The notes under the pieces are model-generated. The model saw only the letters and a program-made list of their open reading frames with translations. It was not told the DNA's origin and did not search any database. From NCBI RefSeq assembly GCF_001424985.1, contig NZ_LMDA01000013.1:1-64000 (forward strand): a stretch of DNA of 64,000 bases, given 5' to 3'. The position numbers were made by a program, and so were the translations under genes. Positions within the stretch are counted from its first letter, which is position 1, and the number at the start of each line of letters is the position of its first letter. Positions 1 to 8,514 of the stretch are shown piece after piece. Source of the DNA: Rhizobium sp. Root1212 (GTDB lineage: Bacteria; Pseudomonadota; Alphaproteobacteria; Rhizobiales; Rhizobiaceae).

Positions 1-216
1 TGAACGTCCGCTTGACGAGAACCGAGACCACAAGCTGACAGTCTGCTGATGGCCCCGTACCGGCAATTCCGGAGAGCAAGTCGTTGCTCGAACTGAAAAA
101 TTTATACGATATGAGCTAGTGAGGCACGGGTGAGTGGCGCGAGCCCTTCCAAAACCTTCGACGCAACCGGCTGTTTACGAAATCCTGCGCATGATCGCAC
201 GAAACAAGGGGTTCCC

Positions 217-1467
217 ATGACCGTCGTTCGTGCGTTTGGCAAATCATCAGCGGAAGCGGCACAGCGCCAAATAGACCGGCTTGCGGCGCTCGACCAGCTG
301 GACATGCTGGATACACCACGCGATGCGGGTTTCGACCGATTGGTCCGGCTGATCAAGGAGATATTCACGGTAGACATCGGAATCGTCTCCTTCATCGACG
401 CCCATCGTCAGTGGTACAAGGCATGTTCCGGCCTTCCGATAGACGAGATGCCGCGCGAGGATACCTTCTGCCGATATGTCGTCGATTGCGAGGAGTCTAT
501 CGTTGTTCAGGATGCAACCCGGGATCCCCGTTTTGCTTCAAATCCCGCGGTGACGGGGGATGCTCACATTCGATTCTATGCCGGCGTGCCACTGAAGACG
601 GCAGACGGCCACACGGTCGGGACGGTTTGCGCCATCGACACGAAACCGCGCTTGTTTGGAAACAGAGATTTGAGCATTCTTCGGGAACTGGCGGGTGTTG
701 CTATGGATCGGGTTGAGGCGCTGAAATCGGCCGCAACGGACAGCTTGACCGGAGCCCTCACACGCCGTGCCTTCAGGGAAGAGGCTTCTCGGATCCTGTC
801 GCAAGCAACTCGTCACAACCATGATGTCTCGTGCATTGGACTTGACGTTGATCATTTCAAGAAAGTGAACGATGCCTATGGGCATGCGGCGGGTGACGGT
901 GTCCTGAAGCTTGTAGCAGCCACTTGCCGGGAGCAGCTGCGCGGGGGCGATCTCCTCGGCCGGTTAGGCGGCGAAGAATTCGCTATTCTGCTGCCGCATG
1001 TCGATCGCGAAGTCGCAATCGGCGTTGCGGAAAAGCTGCGCCAGGCATTATCCTCGAAGCAGGTGGAGATGGGGACCGATACAATCCGGGTGACCGCAAG
1101 TTTCGGTACTGCTTCTATGTCGATTGTCGCGAAAGACGTCGATACCCTGCTGGCTCAGGCCGATGCTGCCATGTATCGAGCAAAACAGGCAGGCCGCGAC
1201 CGTTGTGTGTCCTGGGGTTCTGCCGAACTGCCGGGAGCAACTGAGCGGCGTCGTGTCTTGAAGGCTGGCACGATCATCTTCAACGACAGACGCTCCACTT
1301 TCGATTGCACGATTCGGTCGCTTGGAGCAGACGGCGCCAATATCTCCGTTTCCAACACGTCTGGTATACCTTCGCAGTTCGTCCTTGCTATCCAAGCTGA
1401 GGGTTTCGAGACGAACTGCCGTGTTGTCGCTCAGGATCGTCAGCACCTTGAGGTCAGCTTTCGATAA
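217..1467 (+). CDS. GAF-GGDEF diguanylate cyclase with C-terminal PilZ-like domain
   Basis: Predicted cytoplasmic diguanylate cyclase making c-di-GMP from two GTP. A GAF domain (about residues 15-165) precedes a GGDEF domain (about 170-335) with an intact GGEEF active-site motif near residue 251 and an RGGD inhibitory I-site five residues upstream, so product inhibition is expected. The last 75 residues resemble a rhizobial PilZ domain (ERRRVLKAG start), but the usual NxSxxG loop reads SLGADG, so c-di-GMP binding may be weak or lost. No membrane segment is seen, so the signal is probably a cytosolic ligand read by GAF. Start: the ATG at 217 has AAGGGG upstream; a GTG at 130 would add 29 poorly conserved-looking residues. 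It stands alone. Confidence 0.88.
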   Translation: MTVVRAFGKSSAEAAQRQIDRLAALDQLDMLDTPRDAGFDRLVRLIKEIFTVDIGIVSFIDAHRQWYKACSGLPIDEMPREDTFCRYVVDCEESIVVQDATRDPRFASNPAVTGDAHIRFYAGVPLKTADGHTVGTVCAIDTKPRLFGNRDLSILRELAGVAMDRVEALKSAATDSLTGALTRRAFREEASRILSQATRHNHDVSCIGLDVDHFKKVNDAYGHAAGDGVLKLVAATCREQLRGGDLLGRLGGEEFAILLPHVDREVAIGVAEKLRQALSSKQVEMGTDTIRVTASFGTASMSIVAKDVDTLLAQADAAMYRAKQAGRDRCVSWGSAELPGATERRRVLKAGTIIFNDRRSTFDCTIRSLGADGANISVSNTSGIPSQFVLAIQAEGFETNCRVVAQDRQHLEVSFR

Positions 1468-1937
1468 AAGCGCAGATCTATCGCGCGATCCAACACGATC
1501 GGGCGTTTACTTTAGTGCTACAAGCCGCCCTTGCTGTTGAAGTCGTGCAGGACTTGCTCGGTGAGTCGAGCTTTGCAGGAAGAAATGGCTATTGACCATC
1601 CCCAAACCCAGAGAAAGTGTCAAATCCGCATTCCCGCGCCAAGAAAAGAATGTTCGTATTTGTGACCAGCTGTATTTTATCTGGGAAAGGAGAAATTCAG
1701 AGTTGTACACATCGCTGACCATGTATGTGTAATACTGAACAGCTTTGCGCTTGAAAGCACTCTGGTCTTAGAAACATGCTTCCACGCTAACAGCCAGCGC
1801 GGCCACGGTTGAAATGACATAATTCACGTGACCTTAAACTGCAGGGTCGCCGGTTCGACTCGCATCAATAGCAACTTGGAGTTACTCGCGCCGGCGCGAG
1901 ATATCGGCTTCCTTATCATTTCTGCGAAAGTCCTCGT
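1468..1937. other. Gap with a weak tRNA T-arm-like relic
   Basis: No convincing gene in 470 bp between convergent genes. Around 1843-1866 there is GGTCGCCGGTTCGACTC, which resembles the T-arm and T-loop of a tRNA, but the 3' side does not pair well and no acceptor or anticodon arm can be built around it. It may be a decayed tRNA 3' end, as left by integration, or chance. Nothing else is recognised. Confidence 0.3.
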
Positions 1938-3353
1938 TCAACTCAATACTGCCCTTGGCTCCAAGAAGCCCTCCAGACCATACGCGCCAAATTCGCGTCC
2001 CAAGCCGGATTGCTTGAAGCCGCCGAAGGGCGCCAGCGGTTCGTGCGGCGCGCCGTTTATTACAATGCGGCCGGATTCCAGGCGGTCGGCGAAGACCTGC
2101 AGCCGGTCCGGGTCACGGCCGTGCAGATACGCCTGCAGTCCGTAGGTTGTGTCGTTGACGATTCGGATTGCCTCATCGTCGTCATGATAGGCGAGCACCG
2201 AAAGCACTGGCCCGAAAATTTCCTCACGGGCAATGCGCATGTCGTTCCGGACGTTGGTGAAGATCGTCGGGCGGGAGAACCAGCCCCGCTCGATTCCGTC
2301 TGGTCGTCCAGGCCCGCCGGCCAGCAGGTCGGCCCCTTCTTCCAGCCCCAGACGAATATAGGATTGCACCCGTTCATGTTGTTTGCTGCTCACCATAGGC
2401 CCGATCCTGACGTCAGGATCAGCAGGGCCTCCGGCCTTGAACGCAGCGATACCTTCCTTCAATTTTGCATGCACCTCCTCCATGCGGTTTACCGGAACGA
2501 GAATGCGCGTTCCGGCTACACAGGCCTGACAGCTGTTCATCAGACCTGCCCTCAGAACATTCGGGATCGCAACGTCAAGATCGGCATCGTCGAGGACAAT
2601 GTTCGGGCCCTTGCCGCCGAGTTCCAAGGTCACCCGCTTCAGTGTTTCGGCTCCAAATTTCAGGATCTGCTTGCCGACGGCGGTCGAACCGGTGAACGTG
2701 ACCTTGGCAATGTCGGGGTGGCGGCTGAATTCTGCACCGACGATATAGCCACGTCCGTTGACAATGTTGAACAACCCCTTCGGCAGTCCGGCCTCATGGA
2801 GGCATTCCGTCAGGAGCTGGGTCTGGATCGCACTCATTTCGCTCGGCTTGATCACGATCGTCGTTCCGGCCGCAATGGCGGTGGCCAGCTTGGAGCAGAT
2901 GAAACCGTAATTGCTGTTCCAAGGAGTTATCGCCGCGGCGATCCCGACCGGCTGCATGGTCACCTCCGCCCGGCCGATCTGCCGCGTGAATTCATAATCC
3001 CGGAGAACTTTCGCCATGTCGAGGAAGGCGGACGCCGCATGTTGTACGGCAAAGCCGGTGAAGTACTGCGGCGCGCCGTATTCCTCGGCCATGGCGGCGG
3101 TCAGTTCGGGAGCGCGGGCGAGAACGGCAGCGCTCAGCGCCGCCAACATGTTCATGCGTTCCGCCTTGCTGCTGCGCGCATGGATGGGAAAGGCGCGCTT
3201 GGCCGCCGCGATCGCCGCATGGGCGTCGTCGCGATCTCCCAGCCGCACGCTGCCGATCTTGTCCTCCGTGGATGGATTGAAAAGCTCCGCCCTTTCTTCT
3301 CCGTGAGGGGTAACGAACGTGCCGTCGATATAGATCTGATCGATGTCGCGCAT
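1938..3353 (-). CDS. NAD(P)-dependent aldehyde dehydrogenase
   Basis: Aldehyde dehydrogenase superfamily enzyme, 471 aa, the usual length, oxidising an aldehyde to its acid with NAD(P). The motif VTLELGGKGPNIVLDDAD carries the general-base Glu, and QACVAGTR carries the catalytic Cys at about residue 278. The cofactor-domain stretch TPWNSNYGF and the GSTAVGK turn are also present. The substrate cannot be read from sequence. The gene is divergent from a LysR-type regulator whose start lies about 100 bp away, the classical arrangement for a LysR-controlled catabolic enzyme. The downstream side ends in a gene-poor gap. Confidence 0.93.
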   Translation of the reverse strand: MRDIDQIYIDGTFVTPHGEERAELFNPSTEDKIGSVRLGDRDDAHAAIAAAKRAFPIHARSSKAERMNMLAALSAAVLARAPELTAAMAEEYGAPQYFTGFAVQHAASAFLDMAKVLRDYEFTRQIGRAEVTMQPVGIAAAITPWNSNYGFICSKLATAIAAGTTIVIKPSEMSAIQTQLLTECLHEAGLPKGLFNIVNGRGYIVGAEFSRHPDIAKVTFTGSTAVGKQILKFGAETLKRVTLELGGKGPNIVLDDADLDVAIPNVLRAGLMNSCQACVAGTRILVPVNRMEEVHAKLKEGIAAFKAGGPADPDVRIGPMVSSKQHERVQSYIRLGLEEGADLLAGGPGRPDGIERGWFSRPTIFTNVRNDMRIAREEIFGPVLSVLAYHDDDEAIRIVNDTTYGLQAYLHGRDPDRLQVFADRLESGRIVINGAPHEPLAPFGGFKQSGLGREFGAYGLEGFLEPRAVLS

Positions 3354-3450
3354 GACTGTCTCCTTCGATGTCGATGCGCTCTATCTGGCGATTTATTATT
3401 GCGCTGATAAGCTGCTCAAAAATGGACACCATGATAAGGAATTACGGACA

Positions 3451-4344
3451 ATGATGCGTGGTACCCTGGCGGAACTGGAGGCGGTGCTGACCGTAGTTGA
3501 TCATGGCGGGTTCCGCGCTGCTGCCCGGGAGATCGGGGTTTCCTCGTCCGCCCTAAGCCAGCAGATTGCGGCTCTGGAAGCCCGCATCGGTGTGCGTCTG
3601 TTCAACCGCTCGACGCGAAGCGTGGCGCTTTCGGCCGCCGGCGAGCAGTTTGTTGCGGAAATCACGCCAGCACTGGCGGCAATTCGCAACGCCATCGATC
3701 TCGCCGGAGAGCATCGCACGGTGCCGACCGGTACGCTGCGCATCAATACGTCAATCGGCGCAACGCGGATGATCCTTTCGCCGCTGGTGCTGGAATACAT
3801 GCGCCGATATCCGCAGATGGCGGTGGAGATCGTCACCGAAGGTGCGCTGGTCGACGTCAACGCGCAGGGCTTCGACGCTGGCATCCGTATCCGCGAGGCG
3901 GTGCCGTCCGAGATGATCGTGGTGCCGATAAGCCGTTTTGTTCGCCCGGCGATTGTCGGCGCGCCGCGCTATTTGGATGGTCACGGCATTCCGTACACGC
4001 CGGCTGACTTGATGAACCATCGGTGCATTCGTGCCCGCATGGCGAGCGGCACGCGTTATCAATGGGAGTTCGAACGACGCGGCGAAGCTTTTACCCTGGA
4101 TGTTCCCGGCCTGCTGACGCTTGACGAAAGCGACCTAATGTTGCGCGCTGCGCGGGAAGGGGCAGGGCTTGCCTATCTCAACGAATGGCAGGTTGCCGAA
4201 GATATCGCTGCCGGGCGCCTTGTACAAGTTCTGGCCGAGTGGACGCCGCCCTATCCGGGGCTTTGCCTTTATTATCCTGGCCGACGCCATATCCCGGCGA
4301 AGCTGCGCGCCTTTGTCGATCTGGTCAAGGAAATCGCCTGGTGA
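3451..4344 (+). CDS. LysR-family transcriptional regulator
   Basis: LysR-type regulator of about 297 aa. The N-terminal winged HTH (residues about 4-62) includes GGFRAAAREIGVSSSALSQQ followed by LEARIGVRLFNRSTRSV, the family hallmark. The rest is the periplasmic-binding-protein-like effector domain. An upstream in-frame ATG at 3343 exists, but ATG 3451 has AAGGA ten bases before it and places the HTH at the N-terminus as usual, so 3451 is chosen. It is transcribed away from the aldehyde dehydrogenase and most likely controls it and itself from the shared intergenic region 3354-3450. Confidence 0.92.
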   Translation: MMRGTLAELEAVLTVVDHGGFRAAAREIGVSSSALSQQIAALEARIGVRLFNRSTRSVALSAAGEQFVAEITPALAAIRNAIDLAGEHRTVPTGTLRINTSIGATRMILSPLVLEYMRRYPQMAVEIVTEGALVDVNAQGFDAGIRIREAVPSEMIVVPISRFVRPAIVGAPRYLDGHGIPYTPADLMNHRCIRARMASGTRYQWEFERRGEAFTLDVPGLLTLDESDLMLRAAREGAGLAYLNEWQVAEDIAAGRLVQVLAEWTPPYPGLCLYYPGRRHIPAKLRAFVDLVKEIAW

Positions 4345-4477
4345 GTAGCGGAGGCCTTGAACGCGCCGTTTTTCATGAATAAATACAGGGCATTCGCAAC
4401 ACCAACAGGACGGTCAATCATGGATTTCAACCCGCACGCAACGCCACCTTGCCTTGCCATACGGGGAAATCATATCC

Positions 4478-6064
4478 ATGTCGTATTCCATCACCCTTTC
4501 GGATTTGTCATTCTCGACGCCTGACGGTCGGCGGCTTTTTTCAAATCTCAACTTCAGCTTCGGTTTAGAACGTGTTGGCCTGGTCGGCCGCAACGGTATT
4601 GGCAAGAGTACGCTCTTGAAGGTAGTCGCTGGCGAACTGTCGCCATCGGCGGGCCGGGTTTCCGTGTCCGGTCGTCTCCACGTCCTGCACCAGATCGTCC
4701 GACCCGCGCCGGATGAGACGATCGCCGATCTGTTTTGCGCACGCGATGCCATAGAGGTGCTCGAGCGCGCGCAGGCCGGGGCGGCAACGCTCGATGAGCT
4801 TGCCGACGTCGACTGGCTGCTGGAGAGCAAGATGATCGAAGCGCTTGCGCGTTTCGGGCTGGATGCCCCGCTTCTAACACCGCTTGCGCAACTCTCGGGC
4901 GGGCAGCGCACGCGCGCCGCACTGGCTGCCCAGATCCACGCCGCACCTGATTTCCTGATCCTCGACGAGCCGACCAACAATCTCGACCGGGACGGAAGGG
5001 CTGCGGTCATCGACTTTTTGGCGGGATGGCGAGGCGGAGTCATTGTCGTCAGCCATGACCGAGAGCTTCTGGAGACCGTCGACGCGATCATCGAAATGAC
5101 GTCGCTTGCCGTTACGCGCTATGGCGGGAACTGGAGCCAGTACCGTGAGCGTAAGGCGTTGGAACTGGCTGCTGCACAACAGGAACTGGCGGATGCGGAA
5201 AAACGCCTGGCGGGGATCAATCTCAAGGTCCAGCTGACGACGGAACGCAAAGCGCGGCGCGATGGTACCGGCGATAAAAAGGCAGCCAAGGGCGACATGC
5301 CACGGATCGTCGCAGGCGGATTAAAAATGCGGGCCGAACAGACGAGTGCTGCCAATTCCGTTCTTGCCAACCGGTTGAAAAGCGATGTCATGGAGGACCT
5401 CAACAGCGCGCGGGATCGCATAGAAGCGTTGCAGCCGCTTGCCGTCACGCTGCCGTTCACCGACCTCCCGGCAACGAAGACCGTCCTCACAATCAAAGAC
5501 GTGACAGCGGGATATGAGCCTGAACGGCCTGTGCTTCGTAATTTTTCGCTTAAGATCTCCGGTCCGGAAAGGATTGCCGTCACCGGAGCGAATGGATCGG
5601 GGAAAACAACCCTATTATCGGTGATCACCGGTGCCTTGCAGCCGATGTCGGGAACGGTGCATCTCCATGTGCGCGCGGCCTTCCTCGATCAACAGGTAAG
5701 CCTGCTCGATCCGGGCCTGTCGATTCGCGAAAACTTCCTGCGCCTTAATCCGCAGGCGGACGAAACCGTCTGCCGCGCCGCCCTCGCACGGTTCATGTTT
5801 CGTGCGGATGCGGCTCTTCAGGCGGTCAGGACTTTGTCTGGCGGGCAAATGTTGCGTGCGGGGCTGGCATGCGTTTTGGGCGGACCGCACCCGCCGCAGC
5901 TTCTGGTCCTCGACGAGCCGACGAACCATCTGGATATTGATTCCGTCGCCGCCGTTGAGGCGGGACTGAGGGCCTATGACGGAGCGTTGCTGGTCGTCAG
6001 CCACGACGAGGCATTCCTCACTGGGCTGGGCATGACGAGCCGGCTCGCCATTTCCGCATCCTGA
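4478..6064 (+). CDS. ABC-F family ATPase (two ABC domains)
   Basis: Duplicated ABC ATPase of 528 aa without membrane segments. Each half has a full nucleotide-binding set: Walker A GRNGIGKST (about residue 37) and GANGSGKTT (about 369), signature LSGGQ (about 139 and 453), and Walker B followed by DEPTNNLD or DEPTNHLD. Two soluble ABC domains with NxLD after Walker B define ABC-F (Uup/EttA/antibiotic-resistance type), which act on ribosomes rather than transport. The linker (residues about 225-300) is charged and helical, as expected for the ribosome-contacting arm. Start 4478 has GGGGAAA upstream; the ATG 24 bp earlier lacks a site. Whether it is housekeeping-like or protects ribosomes from an antibiotic is not visible. 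Confidence 0.9.
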   Translation: MSYSITLSDLSFSTPDGRRLFSNLNFSFGLERVGLVGRNGIGKSTLLKVVAGELSPSAGRVSVSGRLHVLHQIVRPAPDETIADLFCARDAIEVLERAQAGAATLDELADVDWLLESKMIEALARFGLDAPLLTPLAQLSGGQRTRAALAAQIHAAPDFLILDEPTNNLDRDGRAAVIDFLAGWRGGVIVVSHDRELLETVDAIIEMTSLAVTRYGGNWSQYRERKALELAAAQQELADAEKRLAGINLKVQLTTERKARRDGTGDKKAAKGDMPRIVAGGLKMRAEQTSAANSVLANRLKSDVMEDLNSARDRIEALQPLAVTLPFTDLPATKTVLTIKDVTAGYEPERPVLRNFSLKISGPERIAVTGANGSGKTTLLSVITGALQPMSGTVHLHVRAAFLDQQVSLLDPGLSIRENFLRLNPQADETVCRAALARFMFRADAALQAVRTLSGGQMLRAGLACVLGGPHPPQLLVLDEPTNHLDIDSVAAVEAGLRAYDGALLVVSHDEAFLTGLGMTSRLAISAS

Positions 6065-6105
6065 AAAAACCAAAAAAAAGTCGGTCCCCCCGCAAGGGAG
6101 CGACT
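6065..6105 (-). terminator. Rho-independent terminator of the hydrolase relic
   Basis: Read on the minus strand, a 10-bp stem with one mismatch (AGTCGCTCCC ... GGGACCGACT) is followed by eight T residues and further T-rich sequence. It lies directly behind the stop of the minus-strand hydrolase fragment and just after the ABC-F stop on the other strand. Confidence 0.7.
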
Positions 6106-6111
6106 GACCTG

Positions 6112-6297
6112 TCATTCGGCGAGTTGATGCGCTGCGTTCTCGATGACATCGGCAACTTTTTCCCGTTGCGAGACAAACACAGCGTGGCTTGCTTCCATCT
6201 CAACTGTCTGGCTGCCAGCGCGTTTCGCCATATCACGTTCGAGCTCGGGGTTGATCGAGCGATCCCGGCTTGCAACGATCGCCCAGCTTTTCTTCAC
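6112..6297 (-). pseudogene. C-terminal fragment of an alpha/beta hydrolase
   Basis: The minus-strand reading KKSWAIVASRDRSINPELE, continuing with MAKRAGSQTVEMEASHAVF and ending VADVIENAAHQLAE, matches my memory of the C-terminal third of rhizobial alpha/beta-fold hydrolases, including the acid (SRDRSI) and the catalytic His in ASHAVF. The nucleophile elbow and oxyanion region are absent upstream (6298-6500 shows no continuation). It is therefore a truncated remnant with its original terminator still attached. A 61-aa independent protein is possible but less likely. Confidence 0.65.
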
Positions 6298-6509
6298 CTA
6301 CCAGGCGGGATAGATCGCCGTAACCGTGCAAATTGCGCGTTGAATGGTCGCTGAATGAAGAATCTATCCATAGATTTGACGGCAAACCCATTCGAGAAAA
6401 GGGCGTTGAATTTTTCCAGCAGGCGCCGGGGATGACAGGACAAAACGGAGGTGCTGTTTGATCTTTATCACGACGATTTTCCTGCGGCCAGACAGCCGTC
6501 AGCCAAACG

Positions 6510-8240
6510 TCAAGGCATAGGCTTCCGCGCTGGCATCGAAAAGGCGGATTTCGAAGGTGCGGGGTTCAACATTACCGGCTTGGCGGACGAGCTGGTAGAG
6601 CCTTGTTGCCGTAATGGTGCCATTGCCGGCAGCGTCGTGGCGGCTCCGTGATCGATGCCGGGGGGGCCGTCGACCGTGACTTCGAAGCGGACGGGTTTTC
6701 CGTCTGCGCCGGGGCCTAGCACGAGATTGAGGTCGCGGGCGCTGAAGCGGTAGGCGATGGCGCCGCCGGGTTTGGCGAGCGTTGCCCATTCGGCGCCGAT
6801 GGTCCAAGTTCCCGAAAGGCCCCGGCTGTTCAGGCTGGGGTTTTCGACCGAGTAGGTGCCGGCGGCGTCAGGAGCAACGGCCTCGGGAGAGGCGAAATTC
6901 GTCGCGCGCTGGTAGCCGAGATAGGTTTCGCCGGAGCGGATATTGGCGAGATCCCGGCTGGCCTCGACGCCGTTGGCGCCGGGGGTTACCGGGGCGCTGG
7001 CGGTCTTCTTGCTGCCGGCTTCGCGCAACAGGTCCTGGATTGCGTGTTCGGTCTCGGCATAGTTGCCTTCGCCAAAATTGTGGTAGCGGATATTGCCGGT
7101 CGCATCGATCAGGTAATGGGCCGGCCAGTAGCTGTTGTCGAAGGCACGCCAGATCTTGTAGTCGTTATCGATGGCAACGGGATAGCTGATGCCGAGATCG
7201 GCGATCGCCTTTTCGACATTGGCCACCTTCTTTTCGAAGGCGAATTCCGGCGAATGCACGCCGATTACGACGAGACCCTGATCCTTGTACCTTTCCGCCC
7301 AGGCGCGGACGTAAGGCGTGGTGCGAATGCAGTTGATGCAGGAATAGGTCCAAAAATCGACGAGCACGACCTTGCCGCGCAACGCAGCCTCGTCGAGCGG
7401 TGCCGAGTTCAGCCAAGTGACGGCTCCATCGAGCGACGGAGCACTAGCTTCGACCGGCAGGCCACTGCGGAAGGGCTGTGCGGCATCGGCGGAAGCGACG
7501 GCGAGGACCTCACTCTTTGGCTTCGTTTGCAGGCGATCGAGCACGGCCTGTTCGAAAGAGGAGGTGTTGGTGTAGGAAAGCCGTGCGAGCAAACCCGTAT
7601 CTGCACCGAGCGCGACGGCCGCAACGCCGCCAATAACGGCGGCGCCGACGACCTTACGGGCCCGTTCGCTCAGGCCAAGCGAACGCTTCATGCCGGCGAA
7701 AATCCTGCCGCCGGTGGCAAGGGCAAGGCCAAGCGAGGTCACCGTCCCCAGCGCATAGCCGAAGAGCAGGGTGGTCGTTTCGAGACTGGCGCCTTTAAGG
7801 GCAGCACCTGTCAGCACGAGACCGAGGATCGGTCCGGCGCAGGGTGCCCAAAGCAGGCCGGTGGCGATGCCGAGCAGCAAAGAGGCGAGAGGGCCGGCGG
7901 CGGTACGGCTGGCATTCATCAGGCTGTTGCCGGCGGCGACGGCCGGGCGGGAAATCAAGCTCGCCAGCGGCGGGGAGATGAGGCTGGCGCCGAAGACGGC
8001 AACCAGCGCGAGTGCGGCAAGGCGGCCGTAATCATTGGCGTGGACGGCCCAGCTGCCGCCCACTGCGGCAAGTGTCGCGACCAGCGCAAACGTCAAGGCC
8101 ATGCCGATCAGCATCGGCAGCGTGCTGCTGAGGAACGGCTGGTCCGCGCGGGCGAAGACGAAGGGGAGGATGGGGAGAATGCAGGGGCTCAGAATGGTCA
8201 GCGCGCCCCCGAGATAGGCTATGATGAGAAGCGTCATCAT
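6510..8240 (-). CDS. DipZ-like protein: CcdA/DsbD membrane domain plus thioredoxin-like domain, frameshifted 3' end
   Basis: Thiol-redox membrane protein. Residues 1-240 form a CcdA/DsbD-type electron-transfer bundle with Cys pairs in ILSPCILPILPF and LLWAPCAGPILG. Residues about 260-410 form a periplasmic thioredoxin/TlpA-like domain with the motif YSCINC (about residues 300-304). A C-terminal beta domain follows, as in DipZ proteins. The last 45 codons look wrong: the +strand-shifted frame ending at 6499 encodes GNGTITATRLYQLVRQAGNV and ends AYALTFG, the expected family C-terminus. A one-base loss near 6636-6645 (or a sequencing error) explains this; the intact gene would span 6499-8240. 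It is divergent from the Tat-type hydrolase at 8515. Confidence 0.82.
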   Translation of the reverse strand: MMTLLIIAYLGGALTILSPCILPILPFVFARADQPFLSSTLPMLIGMALTFALVATLAAVGGSWAVHANDYGRLAALALVAVFGASLISPPLASLISRPAVAAGNSLMNASRTAAGPLASLLLGIATGLLWAPCAGPILGLVLTGAALKGASLETTTLLFGYALGTVTSLGLALATGGRIFAGMKRSLGLSERARKVVGAAVIGGVAAVALGADTGLLARLSYTNTSSFEQAVLDRLQTKPKSEVLAVASADAAQPFRSGLPVEASAPSLDGAVTWLNSAPLDEAALRGKVVLVDFWTYSCINCIRTTPYVRAWAERYKDQGLVVIGVHSPEFAFEKKVANVEKAIADLGISYPVAIDNDYKIWRAFDNSYWPAHYLIDATGNIRYHNFGEGNYAETEHAIQDLLREAGSKKTASAPVTPGANGVEASRDLANIRSGETYLGYQRATNFASPEAVAPDAAGTYSVENPSLNSRGLSGTWTIGAEWATLAKPGGAIAYRFSARDLNLVLGPGADGKPVRFEVTVDGPPGIDHGAATTLPAMAPLRQQGSTSSSAKPVMLNPAPSKSAFSMPARKPMP

Positions 8241-8345
8241 CGTGTTCCTTTAGAACCTTGGTTTCGGGCTCTGGACGGCGGTGCGGCCAGTGGAGCGCAT
8301 ATCGCCCGCGCGACGTATCCTGGATGTGTCCGTGGCGGCCGGAAT

Positions 8346-8404
8346 TTGTACCAAAGTGTAAATAGGCATCCGGCCTGCCAGGGCAGACATTGTATCGAAG
8401 TGTA
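8346..8404. promoter_or_regulatory. Two TGTA-N6-TGTA direct-repeat sites in a divergent promoter
   Basis: Within the 274-bp divergent region between dipZ and the hydrolase, TTGTACCAAAGTGTA (8346-8360) and TTGTATCGAAGTGTA (8390-8404) match at 13 of 15 bases in the same orientation, 44 bp apart. Each is itself a TGTA direct repeat with a 10-bp period. Direct half-sites one helical turn apart are typical of OmpR/PhoB-family regulators, and such a regulator is encoded at 11056. The regulator assignment is inference. Confidence 0.5.
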
Positions 8405-8514
8405 TCGAGGCGGCTGGTTGTTACATCGGCAAACACGCGGACGGCTCGCGTGACATATTGGGGATACACAGCGCCCGCAGTCTCGCGAGCAGAGTTGTTG
8501 AACGGGAGAAGCTC

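Noticed and set aside
2010-3407. 465-codon open frame opposite the aldehyde dehydrogenase gene
   Set aside because: Antisense shadow of a high-GC gene; peptide has no domain and the opposite strand has clear catalytic motifs.
7044-8453. 469-codon plus-strand frame opposite the DipZ-like gene
   Set aside because: Low-complexity Gly/Arg/Asp-rich reading, no ribosome site, fully explained by the antisense of a GC-rich gene.
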